Source: Pseudomonadota bacterium (GTDB lineage Bacteria > Pseudomonadota > Gammaproteobacteria > Steroidobacterales > Woeseiaceae). From it: a stretch of 64,000 nt of DNA. The DNA lies in NCBI GenBank assembly GCA_022573655.1, contig JACZTO010000004.1:1-64000 (forward strand). The letters run 5' to 3'. Positions 63,294 through 64,000 of this stretch are shown here, piece by piece. The position numbers and the translations under genes are program-made. Within the stretch, counting starts at the first letter, position 1; each line of letters begins with the position of its first letter. The notes below the pieces were generated by a model, which did no database searches, was not told the origin of the DNA, and saw nothing but the letters and a program-made list of their open reading frames with translations.

Positions 63294-64000
63294 ATGGGTA
63301 GTGCCTGTCGGACCGCGTCGACAAATTTTTCTATTAACTCCTGCTCTTCCACATCGTCGATATTGTACGGCGGTGCCAATAGAATGTGATCGCCGCGCTT
63401 GCCATCGACGGTACCGCCCATTCCATAGCAAAGCAGCCCAATTTCCATTGCCGTTTTTTGAATCTTCCTGTGTATTTTTGACGCCGGATCGAAAGACTCT
63501 TTGCTCCCTTTGTCTACGACAAATTCGACACCGATGAACATCCCGCGGCCGCGAATATCGCCTACATTCGGATGTTCGCCAAGGGCGTTGCGCAGCCCAT
63601 CGCCTATTGTCTTGCCACGCGCTACGACGTTCGGCAGAAGGCCCTCACTCCTGATTATCTTCTGCGTCGCGAGCGAAGCCGCGACTGCTGTGGCATGCCC
63701 CATAAACGTGTGGCCATGTTGAAAGTAGCCACTGTTATCTCTGATCACCTCAATGATTTTATTCGTACAAAGCAGGGCCCCGATGGGTTGATAACCGGCC
63801 GCCAGTCCTTTTGCCATCGTCACCATGTCGGGAGTGATGTGTTCCTGCTGATAAGCCATCATTGATCCCGTCCGTCCGGATCCACACATGACCTCATCAA
63901 GAATCAGGTGAATCCCGTAACGATCGCAGATTTCCCGGATACGACCGAAATAGCCTGGGACGGCGACGACCGCCCCCGCGGTTGCACCCACAACGGTCTC
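63290..64000 (-). CDS. Class III PLP-dependent aminotransferase (N-terminal part outside window)
   Basis: The 3' 236 codons of the gene; the frame stays open to the window end (ETVVGATAGAVVAVPGYF...). LILDEVMCGSGRTGSMMAYQ carries the PLP ring Asp, TMAKGLAAGYQPIGA the Schiff-base Lys, and HTFMGHATAVAASLA the phosphate-binding region. It is an omega-amino-acid or amine:pyruvate type transaminase; the substrate is not resolvable. The ORF track's Met at 63991 is internal. Confidence 0.9.
   Translation of the reverse strand, partial: ETVVGATAGAVVAVPGYFGRIREICDRYGIHLILDEVMCGSGRTGSMMAYQQEHITPDMVTMAKGLAAGYQPIGALLCTNKIIEVIRDNSGYFQHGHTFMGHATAVAASLATQKIIRSEGLLPNVVARGKTIGDGLRNALGEHPNVGDIRGRGMFIGVEFVVDKGSKESFDPASKIHRKIQKTAMEIGLLCYGMGGTVDGKRGDHILLAPPYNIDDVEEQELIEKFVDAVRQALPI

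Noticed and set aside
1-64000. tRNA, rRNA, CRISPR array, IS element or prophage
   Set aside because: No tRNA cloverleaf or rRNA-like sequence, no regularly spaced repeats, and no transposase, integrase or phage structural gene was seen on either strand.

Overview
The window looks like core chromosome of a free-living, moderately GC-rich gammaproteobacterium. The evidence is familiar gammaproteobacterial neighbourhoods: gmk-rpoZ-spoT-ridA-recG, pilMNOPQ divergent from mrcA with aroKB next to it, hemW-rdgB-rph facing yicC, ybbAP facing tesA, and comF facing bioC. Gene content (FadD, SURF1/CyoE, Trk, TRAP permeases, SLC13 permease, several regulators) suits an aerobic, probably marine heterotroph. 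A Woeseiaceae/Steroidobacterales-like lineage is a guess from general gene style. I see no rRNA, tRNA, CRISPR array, prophage or insertion sequence. Coding density is very high and many genes overlap by ATGA, GTGA or TAATG.

Layout. 1-3.1 kb: the end of an ECF sigma/anti-sigma pair, divergent from a PAS-GGDEF-EAL protein. 3.1-10 kb: a complete trpEGDCFBA operon on the minus strand, ending in a DUF2007 gene and starting with an attenuator and a leader peptide carrying three consecutive Trp codons. 10-16 kb: SLC13 permease, an orphan gene, yajQ-ppc. 16-21 kb: a minus-strand run of iodotyrosine-deiodinase-like flavoprotein, YcgN, NUDIX and the YbbP/YbbA exporter, facing tesA-fadD. 23.5-33 kb: minus-strand hemE, pyrF, dgt, aroB, aroK, pilQPONM. 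33.5-38.3 kb: mrcA and an orphan gene, then gltA and rpmE. 38.7-42 kb: hemW-rdgB-rph and a PP2C phosphatase. 42-49.7 kb: yicC, gmk, rpoZ, spoT, ridA, recG, ubiA. 49.7-53 kb: comF, bioC, SURF1, cyoE. 53-56.4 kb: a compact locus of ECF sigma, membrane anti-sigma candidate, an exported Asp/Glu/His-rich protein and a TPR/beta-barrel outer-membrane protein. 56.4-64 kb: uvrD, trkA-trkH coupled to TRAP small and large permeases, and a partial class III aminotransferase.

Most notable observations. (1) The trp leader is a textbook attenuator, and its promoter places the likely transcription start on the A of the leader ATG, so the leader peptide may be translated leaderlessly. A perfect dyad fills the -35/-10 spacer. 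(2) A short palindromic repeat with core GGGGGACAGTGACCCTAACT occurs in three convergent gene gaps; it forms the stop codons and the last residues (-GGQ) of two proteins and touches the gltA stop codon. (3) The sigma/anti-sigma/acidic protein/TPR-barrel locus is the best candidate for an undescribed system. (4) A perfect inverted pair of DnaA boxes plus a third near-box sits just upstream of the rpmE promoter. (5) The ybbA and tesA start codons overlap head to head on a single CATG. (6) The large GGDEF-EAL protein keeps an intact GGDEF and I-site but has lost key EAL residues.

Starts were moved inside the longest ORF where homology length, a signal peptide, a ribosome binding site or a neighbour's stop codon argued for it; each case is stated. 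All functional calls come from motifs and family recognition by eye; no database search was run.
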